Below, in pieces: positions 18,327-27,451 of a stretch of DNA of 64,000 nt (its first letter is position 1; each line of letters opens with the position of its first letter). Origin of the DNA: CAVPFA01 sp963703655. Lineage in GTDB: Bacteria; Actinomycetota; Acidimicrobiia; Acidimicrobiales; Bog-793. The stretch covers positions 1 to 64,000 of the forward strand of contig CAVPFA010000008.1 in the NCBI GenBank assembly GCA_963703655.1. Reading direction: 5' to 3'. The position numbers and the translations under genes were made by a program. The notes under the pieces were generated by a model. That model worked only from the letters and a program-made list of their open reading frames with translations. It was not told the DNA's origin and searched no databases.

Positions 18327-19289
18327 GTGTTCGAGGGCTTCACTCCTGGTGCGCAAAAAGTTCTATTCCTCGCTCGGCAAGAGGCGCTGTTGTTGCGCCA
18401 CTATTACGTCGATACCGAGCACCTGCTCCTCGGGGTATCGAAGGAGCGGGAGGGTATCGGGGCACGAACGCTCCAGGCGCTGGACATCACTCCCGAATCG
18501 CTCCGGGACAAGATCGACGAGTTCGTCGATCCGTCCGACGCCGAGCCCGCGGAGTCACCGCCATACACGCCGGGTGCCATGAAGGCGCTGGAGCTTGCAA
18601 AGCGGGAGTCCCTCTCTCTCGGGTCGCACTACATCGGCACCGAGCACCTACTCCTCGCCATCGTGCGCGAGGGCGAAGGTGTCGCTGCCAGGGTTCTTCT
18701 CCAGTTTGGTGCCAACCTTGAGCGCGTCCGGCTGCACGTGAGCCGCCTCTTGATGGAGGAAGAAGGGATCATCCAAGACCCGGCTCAAGAAAGCGTCGCT
18801 ACAGTCGGCTCAACCGGATCGAGACCCCGGGTCGTTTCACAAACCTGGGTGGCGGGCATGGGGCTCTTGACGACGGTAGCCGGGACGCCAGATCGTCGGA
18901 GTCCGAGCCAGCGGCGCTACATGGAAGACCACCAGACTGAGATGATCATCAAGCTCGCGGTGCGCCATGCAGGGGTCGCTCAAGAACCCAACCCGACCAT
19001 GGTGAAGTGGGTAGCCACAAACCGACGGGATGCGAATCGGGTGTTGCTGGACGCCGTCGTCGACGACGTCGAACCCGTATTCGCCTTGGAGGTCACCGGC
19101 GGCACATTCCAGCGCCTGAGAGGTGGTCCCCGGGGGTCAGGTGGTCCGACACCGGGCTCAGTGCTCAAACTGATCGTGAGCCAGGCATTTCACGTTCTAG
19201 ACATCGGAATCGGTGACCTCACATCTGACCTGTCACCGTTGGGTGTAGTGCAGACCCAGCGGCTCACCGGAAGCGCCGAGCCGGACTGA
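18327..19289 (+). CDS. stand-alone Clp-N double-repeat protein with novel C-terminal domain
   Basis: I start at GTG 18327 (VFEGFTPGAQKVLFLARQEA), matching how ClpC proteins begin; the frame is open 23 codons further up. Two Clp N-terminal repeats follow (about residues 3-70 and 80-145), both with the x-I/V-x-T-E-H-L-L-L-x-(I/V) signature: YVDTEHLLLGV and YIGTEHLLLAI. There are no AAA ATPase modules. The C-terminal half (EDHQTEMIIKLAVRHAGVAQ…) is unrelated to Clp proteins that I know. In ClpC the repeats recruit adaptors and substrates, so an ATPase-free version may act as an adaptor, decoy or stress regulator; this is inference. No strong ribosome binding site precedes the GTG, so a leaderless transcript is possible. 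Confidence 0.8.
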   Translation: MFEGFTPGAQKVLFLARQEALLLRHYYVDTEHLLLGVSKEREGIGARTLQALDITPESLRDKIDEFVDPSDAEPAESPPYTPGAMKALELAKRESLSLGSHYIGTEHLLLAIVREGEGVAARVLLQFGANLERVRLHVSRLLMEEEGIIQDPAQESVATVGSTGSRPRVVSQTWVAGMGLLTTVAGTPDRRSPSQRRYMEDHQTEMIIKLAVRHAGVAQEPNPTMVKWVATNRRDANRVLLDAVVDDVEPVFALEVTGGTFQRLRGGPRGSGGPTPGSVLKLIVSQAFHVLDIGIGDLTSDLSPLGVVQTQRLTGSAEPD

Positions 19290-19526
19290 GCCGGGAGCCG
19301 ATGCTGCGGCGGCTCTTTGCCGGTCGCGGTGATATTCGACACCGGGCGCGTGTTGTCGGTCACTCAGCGGGCCATCCGAGCGACGCTCAGAATGCCTCGG
19401 CCTGACCAGCGGGCAGGTGCTATTTCCACAGGTCGCGACGCGTGCGCGACGGCCGGTGCGGACCGCGCGGCCGATCGGGTCGCTATGCCTGATCAGCCTT
19501 GACCCCGGGCAGGTGCGTGGCGCGAC

Positions 19527-19790
19527 CTAGCTGGCTTTCGCGACGAGCTCGGCCTGGTAGCGGCCCGCCTCGAGTTGGGGATCGCTGTCGAGCACAAGTC
19601 CTTGAACCGTCACGGTGACAGCCTCGTCGGTCAAGTAGAGCGAGAGGGCCTCAGTGAGCGCCTCCTCGAGCTCCTCTTTCGTGTCGCCCGACGCGAACAG
19701 CCCAGGTAGCTCGGGGACCTCTGCCCAGAAGCTCCCGTCCTCGACATGAACGTCAACGGCAAAGCTGCGCAGCTCTTGAAAGAAGGTCAT
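19527..19790 (-). CDS. hicB: HicB-like antitoxin
   Basis: 87 residues with the HicB N-terminal fold: VHVEDGSFWAEVPELPGLFA followed by SGDTKEELEEALTEALSLYL. In HicAB pairs this partially degraded RNase-H-like domain binds and blocks HicA. It lacks the usual C-terminal ribbon-helix-helix or HTH, so DNA binding is doubtful. It follows hicA by 16 bases on the same strand, the normal toxin-first order. Confidence 0.85.
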   Translation of the reverse strand: MTFFQELRSFAVDVHVEDGSFWAEVPELPGLFASGDTKEELEEALTEALSLYLTDEAVTVTVQGLVLDSDPQLEAGRYQAELVAKAS

Positions 19791-19806
19791 TCGACCGTTT
19801 CCGTGC

Positions 19807-20028
19807 TCATCGAGTGAGCCCTGCTTGTCTCAAGATTGCGGCGCGGAGCTCGGCGCCGTAATCGTTGCCTTTGTGCCTCGGGAGCGTGATCGGCCGGCGC
19901 CCTTGTTTCACCATCTTCACGACGTGCTTGCCGCCGAAGGTGCGCGTCCAGCCTGCCCGTTCGAGCAGTGCTATCGCCTTCGCCTGGTTTGAGAACGGTC
20001 GGAGGCGCGGGAAGATCCTTCGGCACAC
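19807..20028 (-). CDS. hicA: HicA-like mRNA interferase toxin
   Basis: 73 residues starting at GTG 20028. The double-stranded-RNA-binding-like HicA core is clear: AIALLERAGWTRTFGGKHVV, then KQGRRPITLPRHKGNDYGAE and LRAAILRQAGL. The catalytic His of HicA sits in a G-S-H-H/G-K-H motif, here GGKHVV. The product would cleave mRNA, held in check by hicB downstream. An AGGAGG lies only two bases before the GTG, so a slightly later start is possible. The pair sits between two gene-remnant repeats near a tRNA, a usual place for addiction modules. Confidence 0.85.
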   Translation of the reverse strand: MCRRIFPRLRPFSNQAKAIALLERAGWTRTFGGKHVVKMVKQGRRPITLPRHKGNDYGAELRAAILRQAGLTR

Positions 20029-20149
20029 GACCTCCTCAGCTCCTCCGGGCGAACCTTGTCCACGCTGTCGAAGCCTCCGCCTTCGCGGTGCTCCCCATGA
20101 GGGAGCGTATTGACACTGTACGCCTTGGCGGTGTCAGTGCCGCCCTTGG

Positions 20150-20278
20150 AGAGGGCACTGCCGGGCGGCTCGGCGTCAAGGCGTCGGCGGGACCGAGCGA
20201 CCTTCTGGACAGCGGCCTGCTCGACTGCGGCTAAGTCTCAGCCTTGGCGAGTTCCTCGATCTGACGGGCCGCAAAGTC
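20150..20278. repeat. 129-bp direct repeat, copy 2
   Basis: Second copy of the repeat at 18113. On the minus strand a slightly longer remnant is visible here: RNIISRQILSTPAGR leading into DFAARQIEELAKAET and a stop. It lies between hicA and tRNA-Val. The rest of 20029-20502 holds no gene I can support. Confidence 0.7.
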
Positions 20279-20502
20279 GCGGCCCGCAGGAGTCGACAAG
20301 ATCTGCCTGCTGATGATGTTCCGCTTATGACACCGCCAGCCTCCCGGAACCGGCGCCCTGACTCAGTTTGACCAGCGATTGCAGCAGCCATTGCGGCAAC
20401 GCTGCTTCAGACCGATACACACCCGTGGACACAAGTGAACACCCTGCCGAACGGTCTAGGCTGAGGAAAGCCAGTAAACAGAAGGCTTTCCCAGGTCACC
20501 GG

Positions 20503-20579
20503 TGGTGGGCCGTACAAGACTTGAACTTGTGACCTCTTGCGTGTCATGCAAGCGCGCTACCAGGCTGCGCCAACGGCCC
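20503..20579 (-). tRNA. tRNA-Val (anticodon GAC)
   Basis: The minus strand folds as a complete tRNA: acceptor GGGCCGT/ACGGCCC, D arm GCGC…GCGC, anticodon stem CTTGC/GCAAG with loop ATGACAC (anticodon GAC, plus-strand 20543-20545), T arm with TTCAAGT, and an encoded CCA end. Its 3' end points toward lower coordinates, that is, toward the mobile-gene-rich part of the window, making it a natural integration site for that island. Confidence 0.95.
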
Positions 20580-20651
20580 GTTTCCTGCTGGGCACTCTAG
20601 CCTCTCATCCTCAAGGCCGTCGTCGGCATTTCTGCACTGGGCCAGGCTGCC

Positions 20652-21275
20652 TCAGTGCCCTGCGGATGGCCGTCGCATGAACCAGTTGGTCACGCCGATT
20701 ACTCGCTCCTCGGCGATGATCTTGAACCCGAACCGCGTGTAGAGCCGAACATTGTCCTCCGTCTCGGTCTCCAAGTAGCCCGTCAGGTTCGCCTCGTCAA
20801 GGTGTCGGCAGTAGGCGTGAAGTACTTGCGTACCGATGCCTCTGCCCTTGAGATGGGCGTCAACCCCCAGAGGACCAAGGTGCGAGTGCGGCTCTTTCGG
20901 GTCAAATTTGCCCCACGCCGCCGACAGGCGGACCGTGCGCAGGAGGGAACCTGGACCAGTCGGGAGCATCGGCGGAATGAGCCTGAGGCGCTGAGCATTC
21001 GTGGGCTGGCAAGTGCCAGGGGGCGCGATGCCGGCCACCGCGACGATGGTCTGGCCATCGAGACCGACGAGTGGCGGCTGGTTTACCAGGGTGACGCGAA
21101 ACATCGCCCCGAACATCATTTCGAGGCACCGGCGCCGGCGTTCGGGATCCCCTCTGAACAAGGCCGTGGGTATGGGGTTGTCACGAAAGCTACGAGCGAG
21201 CAGGGCTACCGCTGCAAGGAGCTCATCTGGTTGAAGGTCGCGTACCTCCACGACCGGCCGGTCTCCGCTGCCCAC
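20652..21275 (-). CDS. GNAT-family N-acetyltransferase
   Basis: 207 residues. The GNAT acetyl-CoA binding motif A is LGPLGVDAHLKGRGIGTQVL (V-x(4)-G-x-G-I/V-G), followed by the C-terminal strand ETETEDNVRLYTRFGFKI typical of the fold. Transfers an acetyl group from acetyl-CoA to an unknown amine. It is the first intact chromosomal gene beyond tRNA-Val. Confidence 0.85.
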   Translation of the reverse strand: MGSGDRPVVEVRDLQPDELLAAVALLARSFRDNPIPTALFRGDPERRRRCLEMMFGAMFRVTLVNQPPLVGLDGQTIVAVAGIAPPGTCQPTNAQRLRLIPPMLPTGPGSLLRTVRLSAAWGKFDPKEPHSHLGPLGVDAHLKGRGIGTQVLHAYCRHLDEANLTGYLETETEDNVRLYTRFGFKIIAEERVIGVTNWFMRRPSAGH

Positions 21276-21388
21276 CGCCTGACGATACCCGAGCGATGTC
21301 GGGCAGTCCTCGGTACGCTCACCGGTGGCACGGTCGCGCCGGCCCGCCCGCTTCTGGTGTCATGGACCACTGACAAGGGAGGAACCGG

Positions 21389-21790
21389 ATGCATCCCGAC
21401 GAGGTCGCTGCGGAGCTTGCTGCTCGTTTTGCCAGTGCTTGGAACCGCCACGACATGGGCGAGCTCGCCAGCCTCTTTGATGACGACGCTTCGTTCGTGA
21501 ACGTCGCCGGCATGCGCATGCGAGGCCGCGAGGCGATCCGGCAGGCCCACGCCAGCGTTCACGCAGGTATCTATCGCGACTCTCACGTTCTCGTGGAAGT
21601 CGACGATGCGCGTGAGCTGGCCCCGAACGTGATCGTCGCTGCCCTGCGCACCGAGCTCATCGGGGACGAGCGGGCGCCGGGTGAAGTCCGGTACTCCCTG
21701 CTGACTTTGGTGATCGACCGACATGGAGATGACTGGGCAATCGCCGCGGCTCAGAACACCCACGTGGTCACACCTCCGCCCGATCGTTGA
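21389..21790 (+). CDS. SnoaL-like/DUF4440 (NTF2-fold) protein
   Basis: 133 residues, ATG with GGAGG upstream. Begins FASAWNRHDMGELASLFDDD ASF, the signature of the SgcJ/EcaC and SnoaL-like NTF2-fold families, followed by G-R-E-A-I-R-Q-A. These small cone-shaped proteins bind or convert diverse ligands; the substrate cannot be predicted. Stops 22 bases from the convergent acyl-CoA synthetase. Confidence 0.8.
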   Translation: MHPDEVAAELAARFASAWNRHDMGELASLFDDDASFVNVAGMRMRGREAIRQAHASVHAGIYRDSHVLVEVDDARELAPNVIVAALRTELIGDERAPGEVRYSLLTLVIDRHGDDWAIAAAQNTHVVTPPPDR

Positions 21791-21812
21791 GGGCCGGGCC
21801 GGCCGGCCAGCT

Positions 21813-23585
21813 TCAGAACACCTCGACGAACCCTGAGTCCTCCTCGCCGCGCAGCACCTGCTTCAGTACTTTGCCCGACGGATTGCGAGGCAGCGGATCA
21901 TCCGTGAATTCGACGTAAGCCGGCACCTTGAAGTCCGCCAGCTTCTCGGCGACGAAGCTGCGGACCTGGTCCGGCGTCATCGTCTCGCCGGGCTCGAGTC
22001 GCACGATGGCCTTCACCTCCTGGCCGAGTACCACATGGGCCACGCCGACGACGGCTGCTTCCGCAATGCTCGGGTGCTCGATCAGGCGATTCTCGATCTC
22101 GACGCAGTAGACGTTCTCACCACCACGAATGATCACGTCCTTGGCCCGGTCGGTGATGTAGAGGAATCCGTCGGCATCCACCCGGCCTAGGTCGCCGGTT
22201 CGCAGCCAGCCGCCCGCCATGACCTCGGCGGTGTCGTTCGGCTTGTTCCAGTAGCCGCGCATGAGCAGCGGCCCCTTGATGCACACCTCGCCGACCTCGG
22301 CCGGCGGCAGGCCGGCGGCGTCCGCGATCTCGCCGGTTGCGGTCTCGGGCGATACGACCTTGATCTCGACGATCGGGAGCGGTCGGCCGACCGAATCTGG
22401 CCGCTCGAGCGCGTCCGGGCCACTGTTGATCGTGACGACCGAGCTGGTCTCTGTCAGGCCGTACACGTTGGCGATGGACCGTACGTTGGGAAACGTCTCG
22501 CGCACCTTCCGCTGGAGCTCACCCGCTGACGGGGAGCCACCGTAAGCGATCGACACCACCGATGAGAGGTCGAACTCGTGACGCCTCGGATGATCGACTA
22601 CACGCCACACCATGGTCGGGACGGCTGCCCAGATCGCGACGCGCTCGCGCTCGATCACCTGCAACGCCACCTCGGGATCGAATCGGCCGGGCGGGATGAT
22701 CAGCCGCATTCCCGCAGCGAACGAGCCGACCAGGTTGGAATGGCAACCCGAGACGTGGAACAGCGGCGATGTGAGCAACGACGCGCTCTGGCCGTCACCT
22801 GGGGCCGGGAAGAGCGAACCGCCGGCGCCCGACCCGGCTTCGAGCAGGACACCGACGACCGCCAGGAAGAAGGTGTTTTGGAGATTCGCGATCATCCCCC
22901 GGTGGCTGGAAATCGCACCTTTGGGTCGGCCTGTCGTGCCGCTCGTATAGAAGATGACGGCCGCGTCGTCCTCGTCGATCTCCGCGGCCTCGGCAGGTGG
23001 CGAGGGCGTCGCGCTCTCGAAGAGCTCTCGTGCGTGCCGCATCTCGACCGTGCCGCCGGGCGCAGGCAGGTCTCCCGGCTCTGCGTCGATGAGGTACACG
23101 ACCCGGAGCTCGGGGCATTCTCCCAGGAGTCCTGCGATCCGGGCGTAGCGCACACTGTCGGCGACGAGCGCCCTTGCTCCGGAATCGCTGAGGCCATAGA
23201 GCAGCTCGTCACTCTTCCACCACCCGTTCAGGCCTACCAGCACCGCACCCGAAACAACGGTGGACCAGAACGTCTGACACCAGTCCGGGCAGTTGGCGGC
23301 AGCGACGGCGACGCGATCCCCGCGTGTGATTCCGGCGAGCCCCGCAGCGAGCTCGACAGCGCCCGCTCGGCAGCTCGTCACGAAATCGCCGTAAGAGATC
23401 GTCCGGTCGCCGTAGACGAGGAACGTCTCGTCGCCCCTAGCCCCGACGAGCTCGAACAACTCCCGCAGGGAGCCCATGCGCTGGGAGTAGACCTTCATGA
23501 CGACTCCCCCGACGTCCTCCTCGACGACCTCGAAGCTGCCGCCCAGACCGGTGAGAAGCTCCTCGATCTCCCGCACCGACCGCAT
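21813..23585 (-). CDS. AMP-dependent acyl-CoA synthetase/ligase
   Basis: 590 residues from ATG 23585 (GGAGAGGA upstream; the open frame above it is non-coding). Activates a carboxylic acid to acyl-AMP, then acyl-CoA. The P-loop-like motif is FYTSGTTGRPKGAI; then YGLTETSSVV, the hinge region WLRTGDLGRVDADGFLYITD and the C-terminal lysine motif RNPSGKVLKQVL. FadD3/FadD17-like medium- or long-chain substrates are likely but not provable. It lies some 5 kb from the acyl-CoA dehydrogenase at 28530, possibly the same degradative capacity. Confidence 0.9.
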   Translation of the reverse strand: MRSVREIEELLTGLGGSFEVVEEDVGGVVMKVYSQRMGSLRELFELVGARGDETFLVYGDRTISYGDFVTSCRAGAVELAAGLAGITRGDRVAVAAANCPDWCQTFWSTVVSGAVLVGLNGWWKSDELLYGLSDSGARALVADSVRYARIAGLLGECPELRVVYLIDAEPGDLPAPGGTVEMRHARELFESATPSPPAEAAEIDEDDAAVIFYTSGTTGRPKGAISSHRGMIANLQNTFFLAVVGVLLEAGSGAGGSLFPAPGDGQSASLLTSPLFHVSGCHSNLVGSFAAGMRLIIPPGRFDPEVALQVIERERVAIWAAVPTMVWRVVDHPRRHEFDLSSVVSIAYGGSPSAGELQRKVRETFPNVRSIANVYGLTETSSVVTINSGPDALERPDSVGRPLPIVEIKVVSPETATGEIADAAGLPPAEVGEVCIKGPLLMRGYWNKPNDTAEVMAGGWLRTGDLGRVDADGFLYITDRAKDVIIRGGENVYCVEIENRLIEHPSIAEAAVVGVAHVVLGQEVKAIVRLEPGETMTPDQVRSFVAEKLADFKVPAYVEFTDDPLPRNPSGKVLKQVLRGEEDSGFVEVF

Positions 23586-23716
23586 CGCAGGGTCCTCTCC
23601 ATCGCCGTAGGAACTGAGGCGTCGCCCCTTCGGCGAGCCCGAATCGAAGGCCCATGATCTCAGGATCAATCGGGGGGTGCAGCCACTAAGGGCGTTCGCG
23701 CAGGTAGATTGCCGCC

Positions 23717-26230
23717 GTGCAGGCCATCGCCGAGGCGCCGGGCCGGACAAGCGGCGAGGCCACCCCGGAAGCTCCCGTCGAGCCGCCGAGCGCGGCCCGG
23801 GGCGAGGCCGTCACGAAGGTCCTCGGGTTCGTCGCGGTTGCCGGAGCGACGATCTTCGTGATCTGGCAGCTGCGACCCGGTCTTCTGTTCAGCCCGGCTA
23901 TGGACGTCGGCGGCGACAACGCCGGCCACGTCGTCACCCCCTACTTCCTCATCCACGACCTTCTGCCGCAGGGTCGCATCACGGGTTGGGACCCGCAATG
24001 GTTCGAGGGCTTCCCGTTGTACGTCTTCTACTTCCCGCTGCCGGCCTTGCTGGTCGCAGCCTTCTCGGTCGTCTTCCCGTACGCCGTGGCCTTCAAGCTC
24101 GTAACGGTCCTCGGGTCGATCACGCTTCCCGCAGCGGCGTGGGCCTTCGGTCGGCTGGCGGACTTCAAGAGGCCGATCCCGGTGCTTATGGCCGCGGCGA
24201 CCCTGCCGTTCTTGTTCAATACCTCCTACACCATCGAAGGCGGGAACCTCACCTCGACGCTCGCGGGGGAGTTTTCCTTTTCGCTCGCTCTCACGAGCGG
24301 ACTGCTCTTCCTCGGCGTCTTCGCGCACGCGCTCCGAACGGGTCGGCTCCGATGGCTCGCGGCCACACTGTATGGGGTCACGTTGCTCTGCCACGTCGTT
24401 CCGGCACTCGGCTTCGCGGCCGTCGCGATCGTGCTTGCTCTGAGCCGGTGGGACAAGAGCTCGTGGAGGGTGCTCGTCCCGGTCGGGGCGGTCGGCGGGC
24501 TGCTCGCGGCATTCTGGCTCGTCCCGTTCGCGGCGGATCTGCATTACAGCTCGTCCATGGGCTATACGAGGGTGATCGGTCTCTGGTCGAACATCCTGCC
24601 CCGGGGCTATCTCTGGATGATCATTCCCGCAGGCGTCGGCACGCTGATCGCCCTGATCCGCCTCGACAAGACGCCGATCGTGCTCGCGGTGGGGACAGTC
24701 GGAGCGGTGGCGGGGTTCCAGTGGCTCCCGGCCGGCTTCGTCTACAACGGCAGATGGCTGCCCTTCTACTTTCTCTTCACTGCGCTGCTCGCCGCGTACG
24801 GCGTCGGCGAGTTCTTTCGCCTCGCGGGACGCTGGCTCGAGCTCGACGCCTGGCAGGCACCGGTCGCGACTGTCCTCGGAAGCTTCGGTGCCGTGCTCGG
24901 CGCGTTCATCGCCGGCGGCATCGCCATCCCGGGCTTCCAGCCCAGCGGCAGCCAGATCGAAGTGCCGGGATGGATCTCGTGGAACTACACCGGCTTCCAA
25001 GGGAAATCGGGGTGGCCCGTCTATCAAGGCATCGTGCGAATGTTGGACAGGGCAGGCAGGACGTATGGCTGCGGGAGGCTGCAGTACGAGTACATCACAG
25101 AGACCCAAGATCCCTTCGGTTCCACCGAGTCGACGATGGCCTTGCCGTATTGGACCAACGGATGCATGGACACGATCGACGGTGTCCTGTTCGAGTCCTC
25201 GACTACGACTCCGTTTCACTTCCTCGACCAGGCCGAGTACTCGCTCCCGGGCGAATCCTCGAACCCGGTCGCCAACTTGAATTATCCGGCCTTCAACCTC
25301 GCCGACGGCATACGACATCTGCAGTTCGCGGGTGTTCGGTACTTCCTCGCTGTCTCACCGCAGGTCGAGACCGCTGCCAAGCACGTCCCGGGGCTCCTCG
25401 AGATCGCCTCGACGCCAGGGTTCCCCGGCCCGATCAACCAGGTGACCGCGGCTCACCCTGTCTGGGATCTCTACCTCATCAAGGGCAGCGGACCGCTCGT
25501 GACACCGCTCGATCACCTGCCGGTCGTGGAACCGGGCGGCTCTGCGCTGAACTGGCTCGACACCAACCTCAAGTGGTGGGAAAGCGAGGGGTACTGGCCG
25601 GTCGAGCTCGCGCAGAGCGGGCCGCCGAACTGGCCCAGAGCCAAGGTCGGGACGCTTGTCCCGCCGCAGCAGGCGGTGCCGGTGAAGCCGACGACGGTGA
25701 CTGGAGTGCGCACGACGAATTCGACCGTCAGATTCGACGTCGGGCGTCTCGGGGAGCCGGTCCTGGTGAAGGTGCCGTATTTCCCCAACTGGCACGCCAC
25801 GGGAGCGCTCGGCCCGTACGAGGTCTCTCCAAATTTGATGGCAGTCGTACCGACAGCACATCACGTTACTCTCTCGTACGGCACCACCGCAGCCGACCAG
25901 CTCGGCAAGCTCGCCTCGCTCGGCGGAGTAGTCGGCCTGGGCATGCTCGTCACGCTGCGCCCGCCGGTCATGAAGAAAGGCGGGCCCGAGCCGGCACGCT
26001 CACCAACATCCACGGGCGACGGCGAATCCGGGCTCGCAGTCCCAGGGCGCTCGGACGATGGGGACACAGGCGACGAACAGAACGAGGGGGACGAGGACGA
26101 AGGGGACGAACCTGGCACCGCCACAGGCCACGAGCCCTACGGCCCGCCCCTGCCCCAACACGAGCGCAATCCCACGGCGGCAGAGGAAGGCCCGCCACCC
26201 AAACCGCCGGTGCAGCCGCCTCCGGGGTGA
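23717..26230 (+). CDS. large GT-C-like membrane protein (glycosyltransferase-like)
   Basis: 837 residues from GTG 23717. After a disordered N-terminus and first TM comes an external loop with SPAMDVGGDNAGHVVTPYFL, resembling the Asp-containing first loop of GT-C glycosyltransferases and related proteins. About ten further TM helices extend to residue 400, then a large extracytoplasmic domain (WTNGCMDTIDGVLFES…), a last TM near 735 and a strongly acidic/Pro-rich tail (DDGDTGDEQNEGDEDEGDE). Together with the LCP protein 38 bases downstream, a role in surface glycan assembly is likely. Specific activity is unknown. Confidence 0.7.
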   Translation: MQAIAEAPGRTSGEATPEAPVEPPSAARGEAVTKVLGFVAVAGATIFVIWQLRPGLLFSPAMDVGGDNAGHVVTPYFLIHDLLPQGRITGWDPQWFEGFPLYVFYFPLPALLVAAFSVVFPYAVAFKLVTVLGSITLPAAAWAFGRLADFKRPIPVLMAAATLPFLFNTSYTIEGGNLTSTLAGEFSFSLALTSGLLFLGVFAHALRTGRLRWLAATLYGVTLLCHVVPALGFAAVAIVLALSRWDKSSWRVLVPVGAVGGLLAAFWLVPFAADLHYSSSMGYTRVIGLWSNILPRGYLWMIIPAGVGTLIALIRLDKTPIVLAVGTVGAVAGFQWLPAGFVYNGRWLPFYFLFTALLAAYGVGEFFRLAGRWLELDAWQAPVATVLGSFGAVLGAFIAGGIAIPGFQPSGSQIEVPGWISWNYTGFQGKSGWPVYQGIVRMLDRAGRTYGCGRLQYEYITETQDPFGSTESTMALPYWTNGCMDTIDGVLFESSTTTPFHFLDQAEYSLPGESSNPVANLNYPAFNLADGIRHLQFAGVRYFLAVSPQVETAAKHVPGLLEIASTPGFPGPINQVTAAHPVWDLYLIKGSGPLVTPLDHLPVVEPGGSALNWLDTNLKWWESEGYWPVELAQSGPPNWPRAKVGTLVPPQQAVPVKPTTVTGVRTTNSTVRFDVGRLGEPVLVKVPYFPNWHATGALGPYEVSPNLMAVVPTAHHVTLSYGTTAADQLGKLASLGGVVGLGMLVTLRPPVMKKGGPEPARSPTSTGDGESGLAVPGRSDDGDTGDEQNEGDEDEGDEPGTATGHEPYGPPLPQHERNPTAAEEGPPPKPPVQPPPG

Positions 26231-26268
26231 CCCTGAATTCCGACTGACTGTCGGTATCCTGCCTTGGC

Positions 26269-27444
26269 GTGTCGAGGGATCTCCTGACCAGCCCCCGGTC
26301 TCGTCGCCGCGCTGCTCACCGAGCCAGCGGGGCTCGGCGCTGGCCCAAGCGCGTGCTGATCGGAGTGTCGATCCTGGTGGGCCTGGCGCTCATCGCCGGC
26401 GTCGGAGGCTGGTTCTACGTCAACTCGGTGCTGGGCTCGGTCACGCGCTTTCAGGCTCCGAGCCTCACGGCCGAGACTTCCGGTGCGCCGATCGACGTCC
26501 TCCTCGTGGGCTCGGACTCCCGCGCGTTCGTCACTGAGCCCGGTCAGGCCGCTTCCTTTGGCAGCGCGGCCACCCAAACCGGGCAGCGCTCGGACGTGAT
26601 CGTCATCATGCGGCTGGTGCCGAAGACCCACCGGGTCGAGATGCTCTCGATTCCACGAGACACCTACGTCCCGATCCCGGGCACGGGCGGCTCGAACCGG
26701 GTCAACGCGGCTTTCAACACTGGCCCGGGCCTGCTCGTCAAGACGATTCAACAGGACTTCGGCATCCCCATAAATCATGTTGTCGTGGCGAATTTCCCGG
26801 GTTTCGAGGGGATTGTCAACGCGCTCGGCGGCATCTCCCTCGACTTCCCGGTACCCGTGCGCGACCCGTACTCCGGCCTGAACGTCTCCACGACCGGGTG
26901 CCAGACCGTGGACGGGACGTCGGCTCTCGCACTTGTCCGAAGCCGGCACCTGTACTACTGGAAGGACGGGAGCTGGAGCTACGACGGGATGAGCGACTGG
27001 AGCAGGATCCAGCGCCAACAGGCCTTCTTCCACGCCGTGGTCAACAAGCTGAACGGGGAGTTCCCCAACCTTCTCGCGCTCAACAGTTTCCTTCAGGCGA
27101 CCGCTCACGACTTGCAGGTGGACTCGGGATTCTCAGCTCGCGACATGATCTCGCTCGGCTTGCAGTTCAGGAGCGTAGCCTCGAGCGACCTCGCCACGGA
27201 GGTCCTCCCGACCTACGGCGCGCAAATCGCCGGCAACGACGTGCTGATCGCGGCCCAGCCCTATGCCAACAAGATGATCTCGAGCTTCCTCGCCGTCGGA
27301 TCAGCGTCCCGCCCGACTAGGCCGACCCAGTCCGGAACCACCGCGGGGAGCCCGGCCTCGCCCGGGACCACCGCCCCGGCGAGCCAGGTCGTCCTCGACA
27401 GCCCCAAGAACCTGCCCGAGCCCTGGAACCCGAAGCCCTGCTGA
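26269..27444 (+). CDS. LytR-CpsA-Psr (LCP) family cell-wall polymer ligase
   Basis: 391 residues from GTG 26269. One N-terminal TM (RVLIGVSILVGLALIAGVGG), then the LCP catalytic domain: DVLLVGSDSR, RSDVIVIMRL, MLSIPRDTYVPIP (the conserved Arg-Asp that bind pyrophosphate), FPGFEGIVNALGGISLDFP and ALALVRSRHLYY. LCP enzymes transfer lipid-linked glycopolymers (teichoic acid, arabinogalactan) to peptidoglycan outside the membrane. The C-terminus is a Ser/Thr/Pro-rich tail. Probably co-transcribed with the GT-C-like gene upstream. Ends 7 bases from convergent trpD. Confidence 0.92.
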   Translation: MSRDLLTSPRSRRRAAHRASGARRWPKRVLIGVSILVGLALIAGVGGWFYVNSVLGSVTRFQAPSLTAETSGAPIDVLLVGSDSRAFVTEPGQAASFGSAATQTGQRSDVIVIMRLVPKTHRVEMLSIPRDTYVPIPGTGGSNRVNAAFNTGPGLLVKTIQQDFGIPINHVVVANFPGFEGIVNALGGISLDFPVPVRDPYSGLNVSTTGCQTVDGTSALALVRSRHLYYWKDGSWSYDGMSDWSRIQRQQAFFHAVVNKLNGEFPNLLALNSFLQATAHDLQVDSGFSARDMISLGLQFRSVASSDLATEVLPTYGAQIAGNDVLIAAQPYANKMISSFLAVGSASRPTRPTQSGTTAGSPASPGTTAPASQVVLDSPKNLPEPWNPKPC

Positions 27445-27451
27445 GGAGGCT

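Noticed and set aside
19317..19502. 61-codon ORF downstream of the Clp-N gene
   Set aside because: Arg/Ala-rich, no ribosome binding site, not similar to any family; likely chance.
23677..26247. Plus-strand ORF of 856 codons in another frame of the GT-C-like gene
   Set aside because: Its product is Arg/Ala/Gly-rich with no TM helices, whereas the alternative frame encodes a clear polytopic membrane protein.
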